A stretch of DNA of 64,000 nucleotides from Hygrophila difformis. Lineage: Eukaryota > Streptophyta > Magnoliopsida > Lamiales > Acanthaceae. The stretch covers positions 41,628,890-41,692,889 of the forward strand of contig JAOANR010000001.1 of the NCBI GenBank assembly GCA_030278955.1. The letters are read 5' to 3'. Positions 34,700-47,599 of the stretch are shown one piece after another. The notes under the pieces are model-generated. The model was given only the letters and a program-made list of their open reading frames with translations. It was not told the DNA's origin and did not search any database. The translations under genes were made by a program, and so were the position numbers. Position 1 is the stretch's first letter. Each line of letters opens with the position of its first letter.

Positions 34700-34845
34700 C
34701 TAGTGAAGGAAAAAGAGTACATGATTCTTGTATGTTTATTCCTCCATCTGATCAAAGCATCAGTTGAGATTCCTTAGTGGGCGAATCCCGATACTTTTCA
34801 CAAACTTCTCGAATGTTGCTGTTGGTAGTGCCTTTGTAAACAAAT

Positions 34846-35139
34846 CTACAAGATTATCAGCTGAACGAATTTGTTGCACACTATTTCACCATTTTTCTGT
34901 AGATCATGAATGTAGAAAAATTTTGGTGAAATGTGTTTTGTTCTATCTCCTTTAATATACCCTCCATTCAATTGAGCTATACAAGCTGCATTATTTTCAT
35001 ATAGTATTGTTGGGGGTATTTTTTCTTCAGTAGCTATACCATAATTTTTCAATATATGGCGCATCAAAGATAGCAACCATACGCACTCTCGACTGGCTTC
35101 ATGTATTGCTAAAATTTCAGCATGATTTGATGAAGTAGC
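34846..35139 (-). pseudogene. RNase H C-terminal part of element A
   Basis: The frame encodes the copia RNase H end (SSNHAEILAIHEASRECVWL, YENNAACIAQLNGGYIKGDRTKHISPKFFYIHDLQ). It stops early near 34846 instead of running to the usual ADLFTK-type motif, part of which appears further on in another frame. Element D interrupts the domain exactly at 35139/35140. The rest of RNase H continues at 46358. Confidence 0.8.
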
Positions 35140-37739
35140 TGTAACACCCCGGTTTTTGGTCACCCAGGTCGGGATGTCACCGCCACATCTCCCTAGTAAG
35201 ACACGGTTTCTCCGAGCTTACTAAAGAGATGCAAGGCTAGGTATTGCAGTATTTAAAACATTTAAAGCATTCAAAATAGCCCATACAATATAATTCGAAA
35301 ATAATAATAGCATAGCGCAGCGGAAATATTTAGTTTAGTACAGTATCGCAGCGGAAAATATAAAAAGGGCCGACATGGCCAAAACACGGGTTAAACAGGC
35401 CCGTTCATAATGTAGTCTACATACGAAATTTAAAAGCAAAATAAAAGTTCCCAAAATCCCATGCATGATTCGTGCTCACACATGCTCATTCCACATATTC
35501 TGTAAAGAAAGGAATAAAAATGGTTTTGATCAGCAAAATTGCTGAGTAAGTTAACACATGCATGATCGTAGGGTTTAAAAGCCATAACTTTAATAATTTA
35601 ACAAAAGCATGATAATAACATAATATTTGATTTCATATAATCCATATCATATAGCACAATCTATCTCAGGCTCTATTTAATAACACATATCACATGGTTT
35701 AATCATAAAAGCCATAATTTAAATAAAGCATTTAAATAATTTAATTTGACAACAATATCATTTAATCTGGTTTAATTTAATTTAGAATCCCCATTACATT
35801 CCCGATTTGGTATTTCAAAGTTTCACGATAAAGATCGCGATGTCAACAAGTTTAGCCGGTAGCCCGGCGGCCGCAGCCGTATCAGCCATACCCAGTACCA
35901 CTCCGGAGCCTCGGGAAACCCATACGGATATTCACGAGAGTGTAGGCTCTAAGTTTCGCCGTTTTGGCAATATCACATTTCAAGTATAGCGCGCGGGGTC
36001 ACCATCGTCCATTACGGCACGAAGTGAATCGTTAGGGGGCACGCTGCAGAGCACTCACCCCTAATTTTAATTTATCAAGTTTGTAAGGGGATTTAGTTTT
36101 TAAAATCTGACTTCCATTGTATAAATTTAGAAACAATATCTCAATTCGTTTCAACCCTAAAGGTTAATTCCATGTTTCAACAAGATTTCAAAATTTCGTT
36201 TCGGTAAATCACAGTTTACTCCAAAATTCGTCTAAAATCAGATTTAATTCCAAAAATTCCAAAATTTCATATCTGACTCGGAAACATCAAGATCTACAAC
36301 TTTCGTGTTTTAACTTTTTCAATCCAAGATACCTAAGTAGGTCAAAAACGCCAATTTTCGCATAACAAGAAATCTGTCCGAGTTCAACGTGTCGCAGTTT
36401 ACAAATTTCACATTCTACCATATCAATTCAACTCCAAATTTAATGAAATTTGACAGGGATCATCTTAAGACATTTATCTACAACTTTCATGTTCGGCCAC
36501 AGATCTAAAACAGCCTAGATCCTATGTCAAAAACGTGATCAAGATCATTCCTAAGTTCTGTCCAAGATTTCAAGATCTAGAATTAAACAGTTCGGTTTCA
36601 GCGGGTTTTCACATATCAAATCAGCTCCAAAAATTCTCAAATTTTTACAGTAGCTAGGTCTATGTCTTAGGAACGTTTTTCATGTTTTAAGTTTTTCCGT
36701 TTGAGTTTGTTTTAAAGGTCGGAAAAATTCACCAAATCTGTTGCGTCGGTAGAAAACAAAAGTGGACAGATTTATGGTTCTTGTTGAATCTTTTAGGTTT
36801 CGAATGTTTTAAAATCTCCCAAAACCATGTAAGGTTAACTTACAGTGTCTATGAACGTCGGGAATGTCCAATTCGGAGGCGTGGCTTCCAGATCACCGTT
36901 TCTCCTCTCCGTTCGTCGGGTTCTACGATCTAGATTCGATACGGGGGTGTAGAAAGAAAAGGAGATGATTAGGATTCGTTTTCGAATCGTTTATTGAATA
37001 AAGATTGGACCGAGACTTACCACGACTATGGAGATCTGTAGAGAACTCGTCCAACAGCGTTCGTCTTGGTTTCGTGCCTCCGACGACTCCGGATTTAGGG
37101 TTTCGAACGTATAGAATGTTTTAGGGTTTTGTAAACTTGTTTGGGGCTCCCAAGGGGCTTATTTATAGAATTTTTAATTCCTAGGGCGTCCACAACCGAC
37201 CTAGAAGTCTGGAGTCGAGAGATGTTCAACCGAAAGTCGAAAAATCCGCGTTCGGGCGAGAGATTCACGCAACACCCAAATCTGTGGGGTGGCGCGGTCG
37301 TGGCGCGCTGAACCCCCTTTACCGCGCGGCCACCGCGCCGACTTTGCCTGGACTTCGGTCCGGGCGGATCGTGCGATCCGTCGTGCTTTTCCGCCTCTCT
37401 TTCGGGTTTCTATCCCTCTATGCTCCCGAATTCCGATTCCCGGGATATATTCGGGTTCATACTTTCTCTCTAATTTTATTCTCAGTCTACTTGGATGTTT
37501 TGGACTCGAATACTCGAGTTCATTAGTGTCGGGTTTTGGTGTACCATTTATCCATCCTTTTATTTAATTAAATTCCTTTAATTCCTTTTTAAGTAAAAAT
37601 CACATTTCTCATTTCCTTATCTTTATTTATTTCCTTTTACTTGCTGGATTTGTTTATTTATTTATAGTATTTATTTTATTTATTATTTATTTATTTAATT
37701 ATTGTTTTATGTTATGTTGGAAAATTCTCGGGTATTACA
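35140..37739 (-). repeat. 3' LTR of element D
   Basis: 2600 bp, TGTAACACC to GGGTATTACA. A TATA box (CTATAAAT, minus strand) is at about 37161-37169. A GC-rich imperfect inverted repeat is at 37290-37343, upstream of the TATA box in U3. The phrase ATCTACAACTTTC recurs near 36292 and 36478. Confidence 0.95.
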
Positions 37740-37966
37740 GTCTACCCTCCTTAAGAATCAACTTCGTCCTCGAAGTTGTGTTTCGGCTTTTCTCGTCACG
37801 TGCTAAGGTCTCGTATTTGTTTTATTATGTTGTGACTGAACTTAGAATTAAACTTCTAAGCTGCCTACGTACCCGGTAAAGGGATCAAGCCATAACGTAG
37901 TTCAAAAGTTTACTAAATGCACGAAAGATTAGGGGGTATGACATCCTCTCCCCCTTAAGATTGCAG

Positions 37967-39082
37967 TTATGTCCCCATAACTGTGTCGGTATCGGTTTGG
38001 AACAATGTCGGGTATCGTTCCCTCATATCGGATTCTACTTCCCAAGTTGCCGTCTCACTTTCGTGGTTTGACCAAAGAACCTTGATCATTTTGATGGTTT
38101 TGTTCCTCGTTACTCGTTCCTTAGTATCGAGAATACGCACTGGGACTTCTTCGTAAGTCAAATCTTCATCGAGCTCAATTATCTCTGGTTGAAGTACATG
38201 TGTCGGGTCCGGCACATACTTCTTTAGTTGTGAGACATGGAAGACATTATGAACTCGGTCTAAGTGTGGCGGTAAAGCCAATCGGTAGGCTAGAGTTCCG
38301 ACTCGTTCTAGAATTTCGTAAGGTCCTATGTATCGCGGACTTAACTTCCCTCGTTTGCCAAAGCGCATCACCCCCTTCATGGGTGATATCTTTAGCATGA
38401 CCCTATCTCCCACTTGAAATTCGAGGTCTCGTCGTCTCACGTCGGCATAACTCTTTTGACGGTCTTGAGCGGCTTTCATCTTCCCTTGGATCACTTTGAT
38501 TTGTTGAGCCATGTCTTCGATAAGTTGTGGTCCCACTACCACGGACTTATCGTTTTCTTCCCAGCTCAAAGGGCTTCGGCACTTTCGTCCATACAATGCC
38601 TCGAAAGGTGCCATGCCGATACTAGCATGGTAACTATTATTATAGGAAAACTCAATCAAGGGTAAATGAGATTCCCAATTTCCTTTGAACTCCAACACGC
38701 ATGCTCTCAGCATGTCTTCTAGTGTTTGGATTGTTCTCTCGGTTTGTCCATCCGTCATCGGGTGGAATGCGGTGCTCATCTTGATTTGAGTACCGAGAGC
38801 TTTTTGTAACTCCATCCAGAAATGAGAGACAAACCTACTGTCTCTATCGGAAATGATATCGTGTGGTACTCCATGTCGTCGTACCACGTTATCAATGTAG
38901 GCTCGGGCCAGTTGGTCCATAGTCCACGTGTCTTTCATTGGGGTAAATATGGCTGTCTTCGTTAGCCTATCCACAATCACCCAAATCTTATTCATGCCTT
39001 TAGGTGATCGGGGTAATCCCGAGACAAAGTCCATTGAGATGCTATCCCACTTCCAACTTGGAATCTCTAGTGGTTGCATCAA
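37967..39082 (-). pseudogene. Integrase core and chromodomain-like tail of element D
   Basis: 371 residues in the same frame as the upstream gag-pol, separated from it by one TGA (39083-39085). The DDE core residues are visible: SMDFVSGLPRSPKG, HDIISDRDSRF and MTDGQTERTIQTLED. The GPYEILERVGTLAYRLALPP phrase and a chromodomain-like end (EVPVRILDTKERVTR ... TATWEVESDMRERYP) follow. In chromoviruses this tail is thought to guide integration to heterochromatin. Without readthrough, this copy could not make the enzyme as part of the polyprotein. Confidence 0.9.
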
Positions 39083-42000
39083 TCATAAGGGTTTATGTCG
39101 CACTGCCTTAACCTTTTGGCAGGTGAGACATCTCGCCACGAAATTTGCCACTTCCTTCTTCATTCCCGGCCACCAATAGATCTTCTTCAGATCCTTGTAT
39201 AGCTTGTCACCTCCGGGATGTACGGAGTATGGCGTGTTGTGCCCTTCCTCCATCAACCTTTGCTTCAACTCGGCACATTTAAGAGGCACACACCATCTAC
39301 CTTTGAAACGGATGCTTCCATCCTCGTGGACAGCAAATCCTATTGCCTTTCCTTCAGCAATATACCCTTTTATCTTCTCGAGTTTCGGATCGCCCGGTTG
39401 AGCGAGTCGAATCTCGTCCAATATTGGAGTTTCTACGACCATGGCATTGACCGTTTCTCTCACTGTGCCAGGATGCACAAGTTCTAACTCCAATCTTGCC
39501 AAATCCATGTACAATGCCGGCGGAATTACCAACGAGTTTGTCACGTGTTGGGTTTTCCGACTTAGGGCATCGGCTACCACATTCGCCTTCCCCTCGTGGT
39601 ATGCTATCTCTAAATCGGAGTCTTTAATGAGTTCCAACCACCTTCGCTGTCTCAAATTCAACTCCTTCTGAGTGAATATATATTTCAAGCTCTTGTGGTC
39701 GGTGAACATTCGACACTTCCGCCCATAAAGATAATGTCTCCATATCTTTAGAGCGAAAACGACCGCTGCCAACTCCAGGTCATGTGTCGGATAATTTTCC
39801 TCGTGAGGTTTTAGTTGGCGTGATGCATAGGCTACGACTCTCGAGTCTTGCATCAAAACACAACCTAAACCTTCCTTCGAAGCATCGCTATATACTTCGA
39901 AGTCACCATTCTCTGATGGTAGTGTTAATACGGGTGTGGTTGTGAGTCGTTTCTTCAGCTCTTGAAACGATAACTCACATGCTTCGGTCCACTCGTATTT
40001 TGCTCCTTTCTTAAGTAGCTGGGTCAAAGGACGTGCAATCCTTGAAAAGTCCCTCACAAATCGTCTATAATATCCGGCTAATCCAAGGAAACTCCTTATT
40101 TCCGTTGGACTTTTCGGAGTTGCCCATTCGGTTACGGCAGAGACTTTTGCCGGATCTACTGATACTCCATCAGCGGATACTATGTGTCCGAGAAATGCCA
40201 CTTCTTTCAGCCAGAAGTCACATTTCGACAGCTTGCCGTATAGCTGATTTCTTCGCAAGATTTCCAACACTTGATGTAAGTGTTTCGCATGCTCCTCCTC
40301 GCTCTTCGAGTAGATCAGGATGTCGTCAATGAACACTACGACACACTGGTCTAACAATTCTCGGAACACGTTGTTCATGAGATTCATGAACATGGCCGGA
40401 GCATTTGTTAACCCGAAGGATAACACTGTGAACTCGTAATGGCCATATCGCGTTCGAAATGCCGTCTTTGGAATGTCCTTCTCGGCAATCCTCAATTGAT
40501 GATACCCAGATCGCAAATCGATCTTCGAGAATACTGAAGCTCCCTTCAGTTGATCAAACAGATCCTCTATTCTCGGTAGGGGGTATTTATTCTTAATGGT
40601 CACTTGGTTTAGTCCTCGGTAATCTATGCAAAGACGTAGTCCTCCGTCTTTCTTCTTGACAAACAAAACCGGTGCTCCCCAAGGGGACGTACTCGGTCTT
40701 ATGTAACCTTTTCCCAATAGCTCCTCGAGTTGTTCCTTTAACTCCTTCATTTCCAGTGGTGCCATCCGGTACGGAGCTTTCGAGACAGGCTCTGTCCCCG
40801 GAATGAGATCTATCGTGCATTCAAGATCTCTCTCAGGTGGCATGCCCGGAACGTCTTCAGGGAACACGTCCGGGTATTCTCTTACCACTGGTATGCTATC
40901 AACCTTGTTCTCTTCCGCCTCAAGGTTGTGCACATAGCACGCATATAGTTCATACCCCTTACGCATCAAGTTACTTAGTTTAAGTGCACTAACGATTTTG
41001 TTACTTTTCTTAGGGGGTTGAGAGTAAAAGATAACTCTCTTTCCCCTACTTTTTGACAAGGTGATCTTTTGCTTTTGGCATTCGATCACCGCTTTATACT
41101 GGGATAGCCAATCCATCCCCAGTATGATGTCAAAGTCTCTTAAGTTAAATTCTACCAAATTCGCGAAGAATTCTACGTTCTTTATTACTATAGGAATTCC
41201 GTTATATCGTTTAGAGCAAGACACTACTTCTCCAGAAGGCAATTGAATTCCTAAGCTAATTCTCTCGCACTTAGGTAGATCTAACTCAGGCACTATCCTT
41301 GATGCAATAATTGAGCAACTAGCTCCGGAATCAAAAAAAATTCTAAGGGGTGTATTCAAAACGTGAAATGTACCTGCCATCACTTCTCCTTGCGCAGGCA
41401 CGTCCGCTTGGTTCACCACGTTCAGCCTCCCCATAGGGCGTCCCTGATTGGCCTGCTGATTCGCATTCGGCTGCTGATTTTGTTGCTGGTTTTGATTCTG
41501 TGGGGGCGGAGGTCGTTGGTTCTGGTTATGGTTTTGCGGCCTATTTTGAGGGGGTCTGTACCCTTGGTTATTCCCGTTTCGACCGTTTTGGTTTTGAGGC
41601 TGTTCTTGCCCCGCGACCAAATCGTCCCTCTTCGTTATGTTCTCGAGCCTAGTTCGACATTCCCGTCGAACGTGACCCATTCGACCGCATCGGTAACAAG
41701 CGCCTTGTTGCGGGCATTCCCTTGCCAGATGTGGTCGTCCACATCGCGGGCAAGGCGGTACCGGATCTTCTTGATTGAACCTCCTTCCCGTGTTGTTTTG
41801 TTGGGGCCTATTCGACCCTCTGCGCTGCTCGTTCCTTCCAGTGTTGTTCTCGTTTCTCGAGTCTCGGCTTCTCTTGTCTTGAGGACCCCTGCTGGACTCC
41901 CCACTCACCCTTCTTTTCAGCTGCTGCACACGTGCTACCGCTACAGCGCGATCGTATACGGCTTGCAAATCGGGGTAGTGTACCCCCGCGATCACTTCGC

Positions 42001-42697
42001 GCACAGACAGGTTCAGTCCCATCTCGAACTTCTGTGCCTTTTCCGCATCAGTAGGCACTAGCCTTGGTGCGAACCTCACCAGCTCCTTAAAGCGGGTGTA
42101 GTATTCTTGCACCGTTTGGCTTCCTTGCTTCAGTGACAGGAATTCCTCGTACATGGCAGCTTTGGTACTCAAGGGATAGAATCGATCCCTGAGTAGTTCC
42201 ATCATCTCCATCCACGAATAAGGCTCGTCATCTTCGGTCAGTTTGGCTTGCGTTGCTTGCCACCAGTCGTCAGCTTCGCCTCCCAAGTAGTATGAAGCGA
42301 CATGTACCCTCTCTCCTTCCGGACATTTGACCGCTCCCAGCAGCTTGTCAAAAGTCCGGATCCATTCCTCCAGTTTAGCTGGATCCTCCTCACCAGCATA
42401 GTGGGGCGGCTGGTAGGGATTCACCATCGCCAGGTAGTTAGGGCGAGCTTGGGGCGGAGGTACCGCCGCAGCTTGTCCCTGGTTGACTTGCGCGTTTCCG
42501 AGCGCAATCAACACTTCCTCTATCGTCCTAAGACGATCGCCCACATTGTTCGGTGCGGGGGCGTCCTGCGCACCTTGGGGCTGTTCCTCATCAGGTTGGT
42601 TTGGTTCAGTGACGTTTGGTGGTGTTTCAGTAGGTGTTTCAGTAGTGGTTTGGGGAGCAGGTTGGGCTCTGCCTCTTCCTCTTCCTCTGGGTGCCAT
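39083..42697 (-). CDS. Gag-protease-RT-RNase H polyprotein of element D, ending at a stop inside integrase
   Basis: The open frame is 1218 residues from an ATG at 42739, but [10 protein letters not shown] at 42697 is the more usual start. In order, counted from the upstream ATG: gag (about 100-290, with [20 protein letters not shown] and DDWWQATQ), two zinc knuckles (328-361, [13 protein letters not shown] and [14 protein letters not shown]), a Gln/Asn-rich linker, protease (468-475, [11 protein letters not shown]), RT (about 650-850, catalytic [10 protein letters not shown] near 801), RNase H (about 945-1060, [12 protein letters not shown]), and the integrase zinc finger (about 1166-1205, [13 protein letters not shown] ... 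CLTCQ). It ends in a TGA in frame with the integrase core. No other break is seen, so the copy was active very recently. Confidence 0.93.
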   Translation of the reverse strand: MAPRGRGRGRAQPAPQTTTETPTETPPNVTEPNQPDEEQPQGAQDAPAPNNVGDRLRTIEEVLIALGNAQVNQGQAAAVPPPQARPNYLAMVNPYQPPHYAGEEDPAKLEEWIRTFDKLLGAVKCPEGERVHVASYYLGGEADDWWQATQAKLTEDDEPYSWMEMMELLRDRFYPLSTKAAMYEEFLSLKQGSQTVQEYYTRFKELVRFAPRLVPTDAEKAQKFEMGLNLSVREVIAGVHYPDLQAVYDRAVAVARVQQLKRRVSGESSRGPQDKRSRDSRNENNTGRNEQRRGSNRPQQNNTGRRFNQEDPVPPCPRCGRPHLARECPQQGACYRCGRMGHVRRECRTRLENITKRDDLVAGQEQPQNQNGRNGNNQGYRPPQNRPQNHNQNQRPPPPQNQNQQQNQQPNANQQANQGRPMGRLNVVNQADVPAQGEVMAGTFHVLNTPLRIFFDSGASCSIIASRIVPELDLPKCERISLGIQLPSGEVVSCSKRYNGIPIVIKNVEFFANLVEFNLRDFDIILGMDWLSQYKAVIECQKQKITLSKSRGKRVIFYSQPPKKSNKIVSALKLSNLMRKGYELYACYVHNLEAEENKVDSIPVVREYPDVFPEDVPGMPPERDLECTIDLIPGTEPVSKAPYRMAPLEMKELKEQLEELLGKGYIRPSTSPWGAPVLFVKKKDGGLRLCIDYRGLNQVTIKNKYPLPRIEDLFDQLKGASVFSKIDLRSGYHQLRIAEKDIPKTAFRTRYGHYEFTVLSFGLTNAPAMFMNLMNNVFRELLDQCVVVFIDDILIYSKSEEEHAKHLHQVLEILRRNQLYGKLSKCDFWLKEVAFLGHIVSADGVSVDPAKVSAVTEWATPKSPTEIRSFLGLAGYYRRFVRDFSRIARPLTQLLKKGAKYEWTEACELSFQELKKRLTTTPVLTLPSENGDFEVYSDASKEGLGCVLMQDSRVVAYASRQLKPHEENYPTHDLELAAVVFALKIWRHYLYGRKCRMFTDHKSLKYIFTQKELNLRQRRWLELIKDSDLEIAYHEGKANVVADALSRKTQHVTNSLVIPPALYMDLARLELELVHPGTVRETVNAMVVETPILDEIRLAQPGDPKLEKIKGYIAEGKAIGFAVHEDGSIRFKGRWCVPLKCAELKQRLMEEGHNTPYSVHPGGDKLYKDLKKIYWWPGMKKEVANFVARCLTCQKVKAVRHKPL

Positions 42698-42960
42698 TCT
42701 GGTACAAATAGGATAGATTAGGGCTGGTGAATTTAGCATATAGTCTAAGCAATTTCTATGAATGTATATGTGTGTAGTAATTTAGCACGTGGTGCTTTGT
42801 TCGAGTTGAGAAGCATCGTCTGTTTTGGGGTTTCATTTTATTTTGTTTTGTTTTGTTTTGTTTTGATTTAAAAAAAATCGGCATTTTATTTCCTCATAAG
42901 AAATTTTAGTACAAAAGTAGAAATATTTTTCTAGCAAAACAATGTCTAACAGTAGAATCT

Positions 42961-43296
42961 CTAGTGCCTCATGACGTCTCTCGGCGGGGTAGCAGGATCT
43001 TCCTCCGGATCTTCCTCCTCCGAACTCGGCGGTAGTAGGTCGTCAAAGATAGTGTTTAAGTCTTGCCCGTGGGCATCGATGTATTCCTTTAGTATTAAGT
43101 TTTGTGTAGTGAGGGTTTGGACTTGGCGCTCGAGTTGGTTTATGCGGTGATGATCCGCCTCTCTCAAGTTGCCCATGTGATGTAAATTGGCCTCCAATTG
43201 AGCCATACGGTACTTCATTTGCTCTAGGGTCTGGTGGGAATCGAGATGAACACTCATCATCCTGACCATCAACTGCATCATGTCTTGACTAGCCAT
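42961..43296 (-). CDS. Leader ORF of element D, small coiled-coil protein
   Basis: 111 residues starting MASQDMMQLMVRMM. Residues 5-75 are heptad-rich (coiled coil); the tail is acidic and Pro-rich (SSEEEDPEEDPATPP). It lies between the primer-binding site and gag, on the coding strand. The homologue in E (1811-2473) has the same start. No known function is recognised; it may be an upstream regulatory ORF or a Gag-accessory protein. Confidence 0.55.
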   Translation of the reverse strand: MASQDMMQLMVRMMSVHLDSHQTLEQMKYRMAQLEANLHHMGNLREADHHRINQLERQVQTLTTQNLILKEYIDAHGQDLNTIFDDLLPPSSEEEDPEEDPATPPRDVMRH

Positions 43297-43741
43297 CTAG
43301 CGCAAGCAAGAGATCTAAGTTAATATTCGCCAAGATTCTAAGTTCAATTCGCCAAGATTCTAGGTTCGAGTTTCCAAGATTCTAAGTTCAAGTTTCGCCA
43401 AGATGCTAAGTTCAAGTTTCGCCAAGATTCTAAGTTCAAGTCTCCGAGATTCTAAGTTCAAGTTTCCAAGATTCTAAGTTCATAGCATAGATGCAGCATG
43501 CATATGCAAATGATAATTCCCCCCAATAATAATTTAATACACCATATATATATTTTTCCCATGGGTTTTAAAATAAAATTTCTCCATGGAAATAAAAATT
43601 TAGAATTTAAAATAATAGTCTAAATATTAATAGTAGCTTAAAAATAATAATGGTCTAAAAATAATAGTTTAAAAATAGTAATGGTTTAAATAATAGTTTA
43701 AAAATAGTAATGGTTTAAAAATAATAGTTTAAAAATAGCCG
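43297..43741. repeat. Leader repeats of element D
   Basis: Positions 43320-43485 hold about seven imperfect units like AAGATTCTAAGTTCAAGTTTCG, and 43600-43735 hold AT-rich units like AATAATGGTTTAAAAATAAT. The layout is the same as in E. A (TTTTG)n run lies at 42838-42865, just downstream of the leader ORF. Confidence 0.75.
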
Positions 43742-43754
43742 GGCTCTGATACCA
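43742..43754 (-). other. Primer-binding site of element D (tRNA-Met type)
   Basis: The minus strand reads TGGTATCAGAGCC three bases inside the 5' LTR. Confidence 0.85.
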
Positions 43755-43757
43755 ACT

Positions 43758-46357
43758 TGTAACACCCCGGTTTTTGGTCACCCAGGTCGGGATGTCACCG
43801 CCACATCTCCCTAGTAAGACACGGTTTTTCCGAGCTTACTAAAGAGATGCAAGGCTAGGTATTGCAGTATTTAAAACATTTAAAGCATTCAAAATAGCCC
43901 ATACAATATAATTCGAAAATAATAATAGCATAGCGCAGCGGAAATATTTAGTTTAGTACAGTATCGCAGCGGAAAATATAAAAAGGGCCGACATGGCCAA
44001 AACACGGGTTAAACAGGCCCGTTCATAATGTAGTCTACATACGAAATTTAAAAGCAAAATAAAAGTTCCCAAAATCCCATGCATGATTCGTGCTCACACA
44101 TGCTCATTCCACATATTCTGTAAAGAAAGGAATAAAAATGGTTTTGATCAGCAAAATTGCTGAGTAAGTTAACACATGCATGATCGTAGGGTTTAAAAGC
44201 CATAACTTTAATAATTTAACAAAAGCATGATAATAACATAATATTTGATTTCATATAATCCATATCATATAGCACAATCTATCTCAGGCTCTATTTAATA
44301 ACACATATCACATGGTTTAATCATAAAAGCCATAATTTAAATAAAGCATTTAAATAATTTAATTTGACAACAATATCATTTAATCTAGTTTAATTTAATT
44401 TAGAATCCCCATTACATTCCCGATTTGGTATTTCAAAGTTTCACGATAAAGATCGCGATGTCAACAAGTTTAGCCGGTAGCCCGGCGGCCGCAGCCGTAT
44501 CAGCCATACCCAGTACCACTCCGGAGCCTCGGGAAACCCATACGGATATTCACGAGAGTGTAGGCTCTAAGTTTCGCCGTTTTGGCAATATCACATTTCA
44601 AGTATAGCGCGCGGGGTCACCATCGTCCATTACGGCACGAAGTGAATCGTTAGGGGGCACCCTGCAGAGCACTCACCCCTAATTTTAATTTATCAAGTTT
44701 GTAAGGGGATTTAGTTTTTAAAATCTGACTTCCATTGTATAAATTTAGAAACAATATCTCAATTCGTTTCAACCCTAAAGGTTAATTCCATGTTTCAACA
44801 AGATTTCAAAATTTCGTTTCGGTAAATCACAGTTTACTCCAAAATTCGTCTAAAATCAGATTTAATTCCAAAAATTCCAAAATTTCATATCTGACTCGGA
44901 AAGATCAAGATCTACAACTTTCGTGTTTTAACTTTTTCAATCCGAGATATCTAAGTAGGTCAAAAACGCCAATTTTCGCATAACAAGAAATCTGTCCGAG
45001 TTCAACGTGTCGCAGTTTACAAATTTCACATTCTACCATATCAATTCAACTCCAAATTTAATGAAATTTGACAGGGATCATCTTAAGACATTTATCTACA
45101 ACTTTCATGTTCGGCCACAGATCTAAAACAGCCTAGATCCTATGTCAAAAACGTGATCAAGATCATTCCTAAGTTCTGTCCAAGATTTCAAGATCTAGAA
45201 TTAAACAGTTCGGTTTCAGCGGGTTTTCACATATCAAATCAGCTCCAAAAATTCTCAAATTTTTACAGTAGCTAGGCCTAAGTCTTAGAAACGTTTTTCG
45301 TGTTTTACGTTTTTCCGTTTGAGTTCGTTTTAAAGGTCGGAAAAATTCACCAAATCTGTTGCGTCGGTAGAAAACAAAAGTGGACAGATTTATGGTTCTT
45401 GTTGAATCTTTTAGGTTTCGAATGTTTTAAAATCTCCCAAAACCATGTAAGGTTAACTTACAGTGTCTATGAACGTCGGGAATGTCCAATTCGGAGGCGT
45501 GGCTTCCAGATCACCGTTTCTCCTCTCCGTTCGTCGGGTTCTACGATCTAGATTCGATAGGGGGGTGTAGAAAGAAAAGGAGATGATTAGGATTCGTTTT
45601 CGAATCGTTTATTGAATAAAGATTGGACCGAGACTTACCACGACTATGGAGATCTGTAGAGAACTCGTCCAACAGCGTTCGTCTTGGTTTCGTGCCTCCG
45701 ACGACTCCGGATTTAGGGTTTCGAACGTATAGAATGTTTTAGGGTTTTGTAAACTTGTTTGGGGCTCCCAAGGGGCTTATTTATAGAATTTTTAATTCCT
45801 AGGGCGTCCACAACCGACCTAGAAGTCTGGAGTCGAGAGATGTTCAACCGAAAGTCGAAAAATCCGCGTTCGGGCGAGAGATTCACGCAACACCCAAATC
45901 TGTGGGGTGGCGCGGTCGTGGCGCGCTGAACCCCCTTTACCGCGCGGCCACCGCGCCGACTTCGCCTGGACTTTGGTCCGGGCGGGTCGTGCGATCCGTC
46001 GTGCTTTTCCGCCTCTCTTTCGGGTTTCTATCCCTCTATGCTCCCGAATTCCGATTCCCGGGGTATATTCGGGTTCATACTTTCTCTCTAATTTTATTCT
46101 CAGTCTACTTGGATGTTTTGGACTCGAATACTCGAGTTCATTAGTGTCGGGTTTTGGTGTACCATTTATCCATCCTTTTATTTAATTAAACTCCTTTAAT
46201 TCCTTTTTAAGTAAAAATCACATTTCTCATTTCCTTATCTTTATTTATTTCCTTTTACTTGCTGGATTTGTTTATTTATTTATAGTATTTATTTTATTTA
46301 TTATTTATTTATTTAATTATTGTTTTATGTTATGTTGGAAAATTCTCGGGTATTACA
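43758..46357 (-). repeat. 5' LTR of element D
   Basis: 2600 bp, nearly identical to 35140-37739. The TATA box is near 45779-45787 (minus strand), and the GC-rich inverted repeat is at about 45908-45961. Confidence 0.95.
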
Positions 46358-47599
46358 GTAGCAGTCAATGTCTACTTCATTGATCTCCATGAAATTGCAG
46401 TACCACCACATGTAAAAACATAGCCAGTTTGAGATTTGGCTTTATGTGGATATGATAAATATCCAGCATCAGGAAAGCCGGTTATTTCATGTCGAGAATA
46501 TTTGGGTGAAATAAGCGAAGATCAATAGTTCCTTGGAGATAGCGAAATATATGTTTAATTCCATTCCAATGTGGTTTCGTAGGAGATGAACTGAATCTCG
46601 CTAATAAATTTACTGTAAATGATATATCTGGTCTCGTGCAGTTTGCGAGATACATTAAAGCACCTATGACACTTAAATATGGGACCTCTGGTCTAAGAAT
46701 TTCTTCACCTTCCACTTGTGGTTTAAATGGATCCTTTTTATATCAAGTGACCTTACGACCATTGAAGTACTCAATGTATGTGCTTTATGCATATAAAATC
46801 ACTTTAATACTCTCTGAATATGAGCTGTTTGATGGACAAAAGTTCCATTCTTTAATTATTCAATTTGTGGATCAAGGCATTATTGGGTTTTACCAAAATC
46901 TTTGATTTCAAACTCCTTTTCTAATTATTCAACAGTCTTTTGGAGCTCCTCTGGAGTTCCAATCAATTTGAGATCATCAACATAAATTGCAATGATTACA
47001 AACCCTCATCCATTTTTCTTAATGAAATACATGGACAAATTGGGTCATTTGTATTTTGTATAACCCTCTTGTATCAAAGATTGACTCAGTCGGTTATACC
47101 ACATTCGCTTGAACTGGTTCAGTCCATATAGAGATTTCTGTAATTTGATGGAAGACATATGTTTAGGATTTGATTCATATGTCTGTGACATTTTTAATCC
47201 CTCTCGGACCTTCATATAGATATTTGTATCCAAATTTCCATATAGATACGCAGTAATAACATCCATCAATGTCTTTTCAAGATTTTGATGGACTACTAAA
47301 CTGATAAGATATCTAAATATTATTCCATCCATTACAGGGGAATATGTTTCATCATAGTCAAATTCCGATCTCTGTGAGAACCCTTCGGCTACTAATCTCG
47401 CTTTGTATCTGACAATTTCATTTTTGCCATTTCTTTTTCGTACAAAGACCCATCTATATCCAACTGACTTTATATTTTTTGGTGTTTTGACAATTGGTTC
47501 AAAGACATTTCGTCTAGCCAGGGAATCCAATTCAGACTGGATTGCATCTTTCCATTTTGGCCAATCTTTTATTTTTCGACATTCATCAACCGATTTTCG
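46358..47599 (-). pseudogene. Reverse transcriptase and start of RNase H of element A
   Basis: The frame 47045-47530 holds the copia RT start (VGYRWVFVRKRNGKNEIVRYKARLVAEGF, then SLYGLNQFKRMWYNRLSQ). IAIYVDDLKLIG, the catalytic YVDD box, lies around 46975-47005 in another frame. The frame 46482-46715 holds VPYLSVIGALMYLANCTRPDISF and WNGIKHIFRYLQGTIDL. Several frame changes and substitutions mark it as old. It is cut by D at 46357/46358. Confidence 0.85.

Larger units (their letters stand above)
35140..46357 (-). mobile_element. Element D: young Tekay/Del-like Ty3/gypsy chromovirus, inserted in A
   Basis: Two 2600-bp LTRs (35140-37739 and 43758-46357) are flanked by GTAGC (35135-35139 and 46358-46362). 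The tRNA-Met primer-binding site (43742-43754) and polypurine tract (complement of GTCTACCCTCCTTAAG, 37740-37755) are intact. Gag-pol is open except for one stop codon. I counted fewer than 25 LTR differences (below 1%), so the insertion is recent. It splits the RNase H region of copia element A. The C-terminal chromodomain-like segment and long LTRs fit the Tekay clade. Confidence 0.95.

Noticed and set aside
41363..42061. A 232-residue plus-strand ORF opposite gag of D
   Set aside because: It is a shadow of the GC-rich gag frame on the other strand.
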